Shown: positions 62,617 to 64,000 of the stretch, in pieces
Layout: every line of letters begins with the position of its first letter
Position numbering within the stretch: the stretch's first letter is position 1
Assembly (NCBI RefSeq): GCF_047237965.1
Contig: NZ_JBDFLX010000001.1
Location: forward strand, 4,092,001-4,156,000
DNA from: Noviherbaspirillum_A sp047237965
GTDB lineage: Bacteria; Pseudomonadota; Gammaproteobacteria; Burkholderiales; Burkholderiaceae_D
DNA: 64,000 nt
Reading direction: 5' to 3'
The notes under the pieces: model-generated
Database searches by the model: none
What the model saw: the letters and a program-made list of their open reading frames with translations, nothing else
Told to the model about the DNA's origin: nothing
Position numbers and translations under genes: made by a program

Positions 62617-63822
62617 ATGGAAGGTTATCTGCTGGACTGGGCCAATCTGCTGCTGCGCTGGCTGCATGTGATCGTGGCGATTGCATGGATCGGTTCGTCG
62701 TTCTATTTCGTCTGGCTCGACAACAGCCTGCGCGCGCCGATCGACGCGGCGCTGAAGGAAAAGGGCGTGGGCGGCGAACTGTGGGCCGTGCATGGCGGCG
62801 GCTTCTACAACCCGCAAAAATACCTGGGCGCGCCGCCCTCGCTGCCGCAGGACCTGCACTGGTTCTACTGGGAGTCGTACAGCACCTGGCTGTCGGGCTT
62901 CGGACTGTTCTCGGTGCTCTACCTGTTCAACCCCAGGGTTTTCCTGATCGACCCGAACGTGGCCAACATCAGCCCGACGGTCGCGGTGGTCGCCGCCCTG
63001 GCTTTCCTGGTGCTGGGCTGGCTGGTCTATGACATCGCCTGCAGGGCATTGCAGAAGCAGGAAAAGCTGCTGGCGGTGCTGGTGGTGCTGTACGTGGTGG
63101 CCGCTGCCTGGGCCGCCTGCCATCTGTTCTCGGGCCGTGCCGCCTTCCTGATCATCGGCGCCATGATCGCCACCATCATGAGCGCCAATGTGTTCTTCGT
63201 GATCATCCCCGGCCAGCGCAAGGTGATCGCCTCGATGAAGGCCGGCGAGCCGGTCAACCCGATCCACGGCCAGCGCGGCAAGCAGCGCAGCGTGCACAAC
63301 ACCTACTTCACGCTGCCGGTGCTGTTTGCGATGCTGTCGAATCACTACAGCATGACCTACAGCCACAAGCACAACTGGCTGGTGCTGGTGCTGATCATGC
63401 TGGCCGGCGTGCTGATCCGCCAGTTCTTCATCCTGCGCCACAAGGGCAAGCTCAACCTGGCGTACCCGTCGGTGGCGGTGGCGGTGCTGGCCGGCGTGGT
63501 GGCCTGGCTGTCGCCGTCGGCGCTCCCGTCCGCGCCGGTGCAGGCTGGCGCCGGCGGCGCGGCCACCGACGTGGTGGAACTGGCCCAGGTGCAGAAGATC
63601 ATGCAGGAGCGCTGCGTGCAGTGCCATGCCGCGCAGCCGAGCATGATGCCGACGCCGGCCAAGGGCATCATGCTCGACACCCCGGAATCGGTGCGCAGCC
63701 ATGCCCAGCAGATCTATCAGCAGGTGGTGGTGCAGAAGGCCATGCCGCTGGGGAACGCGACCAACATCACCGACCAGGAGCGGGCCACCATCGCCAAGTG
63801 GTTCGAGACGGGTGCAAAGTAG
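62617..63822 (+). CDS. puuD: Urate hydroxylase PuuD (membrane protein with cytochrome c domain)
   Basis: PuuD oxidises urate to 5-hydroxyisourate at the inner membrane and passes electrons through its own cytochrome c. The 401-residue protein starts MEGYLLDWANLLLRWLHVIVA and has about eight membrane helices (DUF989/PuuD domain, including LHWFYWESYSTWLSGFGLF and the HSVHNTYFTLPVLFAML-like region KQRSVHNTYFTLPVLF). A C-terminal cytochrome c domain carries the heme motif MQERCVQCHA (CxxCH) and a Met ligand region. No soluble urate oxidase is present, so PuuD is the entry enzyme. It follows hiuH by 26 bp after a GGAGACAAGAGC ribosome site. Confidence 0.95.
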   Translation: MEGYLLDWANLLLRWLHVIVAIAWIGSSFYFVWLDNSLRAPIDAALKEKGVGGELWAVHGGGFYNPQKYLGAPPSLPQDLHWFYWESYSTWLSGFGLFSVLYLFNPRVFLIDPNVANISPTVAVVAALAFLVLGWLVYDIACRALQKQEKLLAVLVVLYVVAAAWAACHLFSGRAAFLIIGAMIATIMSANVFFVIIPGQRKVIASMKAGEPVNPIHGQRGKQRSVHNTYFTLPVLFAMLSNHYSMTYSHKHNWLVLVLIMLAGVLIRQFFILRHKGKLNLAYPSVAVAVLAGVVAWLSPSALPSAPVQAGAGGAATDVVELAQVQKIMQERCVQCHAAQPSMMPTPAKGIMLDTPESVRSHAQQIYQQVVVQKAMPLGNATNITDQERATIAKWFETGAK

Positions 63823-64000
63823 GTTTATGTCTTGATGCCGGACCGCTCGAAGCGGCCGGCGGTGAGAGGTGAGGGACGGCATCGCGCAGGCGGTGCCGTT
63901 TTATCTAGTGCGCCCGGCATGGGTGCTGTGCTGCCGTTAAGGATGCCGCACGGCGATTCGTCGCAGCGAGGCTAAGGCGAATGGCCGCAACGACGTGCCG

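Noticed and set aside
63823..64000. Start of a further gene at the right edge
   Set aside because: The last 178 bp show no convincing start codon with a ribosome site or domain; nothing can be supported from this fragment.

Overview
The window looks like chromosomal DNA of a GC-rich betaproteobacterium, most likely Burkholderiales and probably Oxalobacteraceae (Herbaspirillum/Noviherbaspirillum/Massilia type). This is inferred from gene content and order, not from a database search. The pointers are two phasins (polyhydroxyalkanoate granule proteins), bamE-dapB divergent from fur, nadK-recN-hemH-grpE-dnaK-dnaJ divergent from hrcA, pcnB-folK-panB, hda next to purM, and recA near a DUF2889 gene and sucCD. 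Most of the sequence is densely packed housekeeping DNA, largely on the minus strand. I saw no rRNA, tRNA or CRISPR array.

Layout. 1-799: 3' part of a LacI-family regulator. 811-3138: a composite inverted repeat with hexanucleotide tails, broken by a complete 1,444-bp insertion sequence. 3177-6941: an ammonia-lyase plus M20 amidohydrolase operon with a divergent GntR regulator. 6986-9962: an unrecognised membrane-anchored protein with what looks like a decayed P-loop, then two phasins. 10064-14136: PP2C phosphatase, PfpI protein, THUMP-type RNA methyltransferase, DSBA-type isomerase and a HemJ/CopD protein. 14169-23485 (minus): bamE, dapB, tonB, exbB, exbD, barstar, leuS, lptE, holA, proA. 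23564-26495: fur, carbonic anhydrase, a flavin oxidoreductase and a DUF3047 protein. 26573-36676: the heat-shock/hemH/recN/nadK block and the divergent HAD-hrcA-phosphoesterase genes. 36728-42594: panB, folK, pcnB, HAD-IB phosphatase, hda, then purM and a VOC protein. 42621-46753: a four-gene Anbu cluster (ATP-grasp, alpha-E, transglutaminase, proteasome-like Anbu). 46834-51343: a two-component system with a DUF4212/sodium symporter pair. 51593-52681: recA with a LexA box. 52869-55000: a second composite repeat carrying a second insertion sequence. 55215-57890: DUF2889-sucC-sucD. 58002-58107: a REPIN-like pair of palindromes. 58171-63822: the urate catabolism cluster.

Functional links. The right end encodes a full urate-to-allantoate route: PuuD (urate to 5-hydroxyisourate), HiuH, UraD and PuuE, with an NCS2 permease and a GntR regulator that has two identical candidate operators. 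An M20 hydrolase of the allantoate amidohydrolase/carbamoylase type lies 52 kb away with its own GntR regulator and a different candidate operator. grpE and dnaK each have a near-consensus sigma-32 promoter.

The most unusual structure is the pair of composite repeats. They are mirror images of each other and bracket about 50 kb. In each, an insertion sequence sits in the loop region of one of the two internal hairpins, flanked by a perfect 6-bp target duplication. The second copy lies where recX is usually found downstream of recA in related genomes, and no recX is visible. The most enigmatic gene set is the Anbu cluster; it is known as a conserved neighbourhood, but its substrate is unknown.
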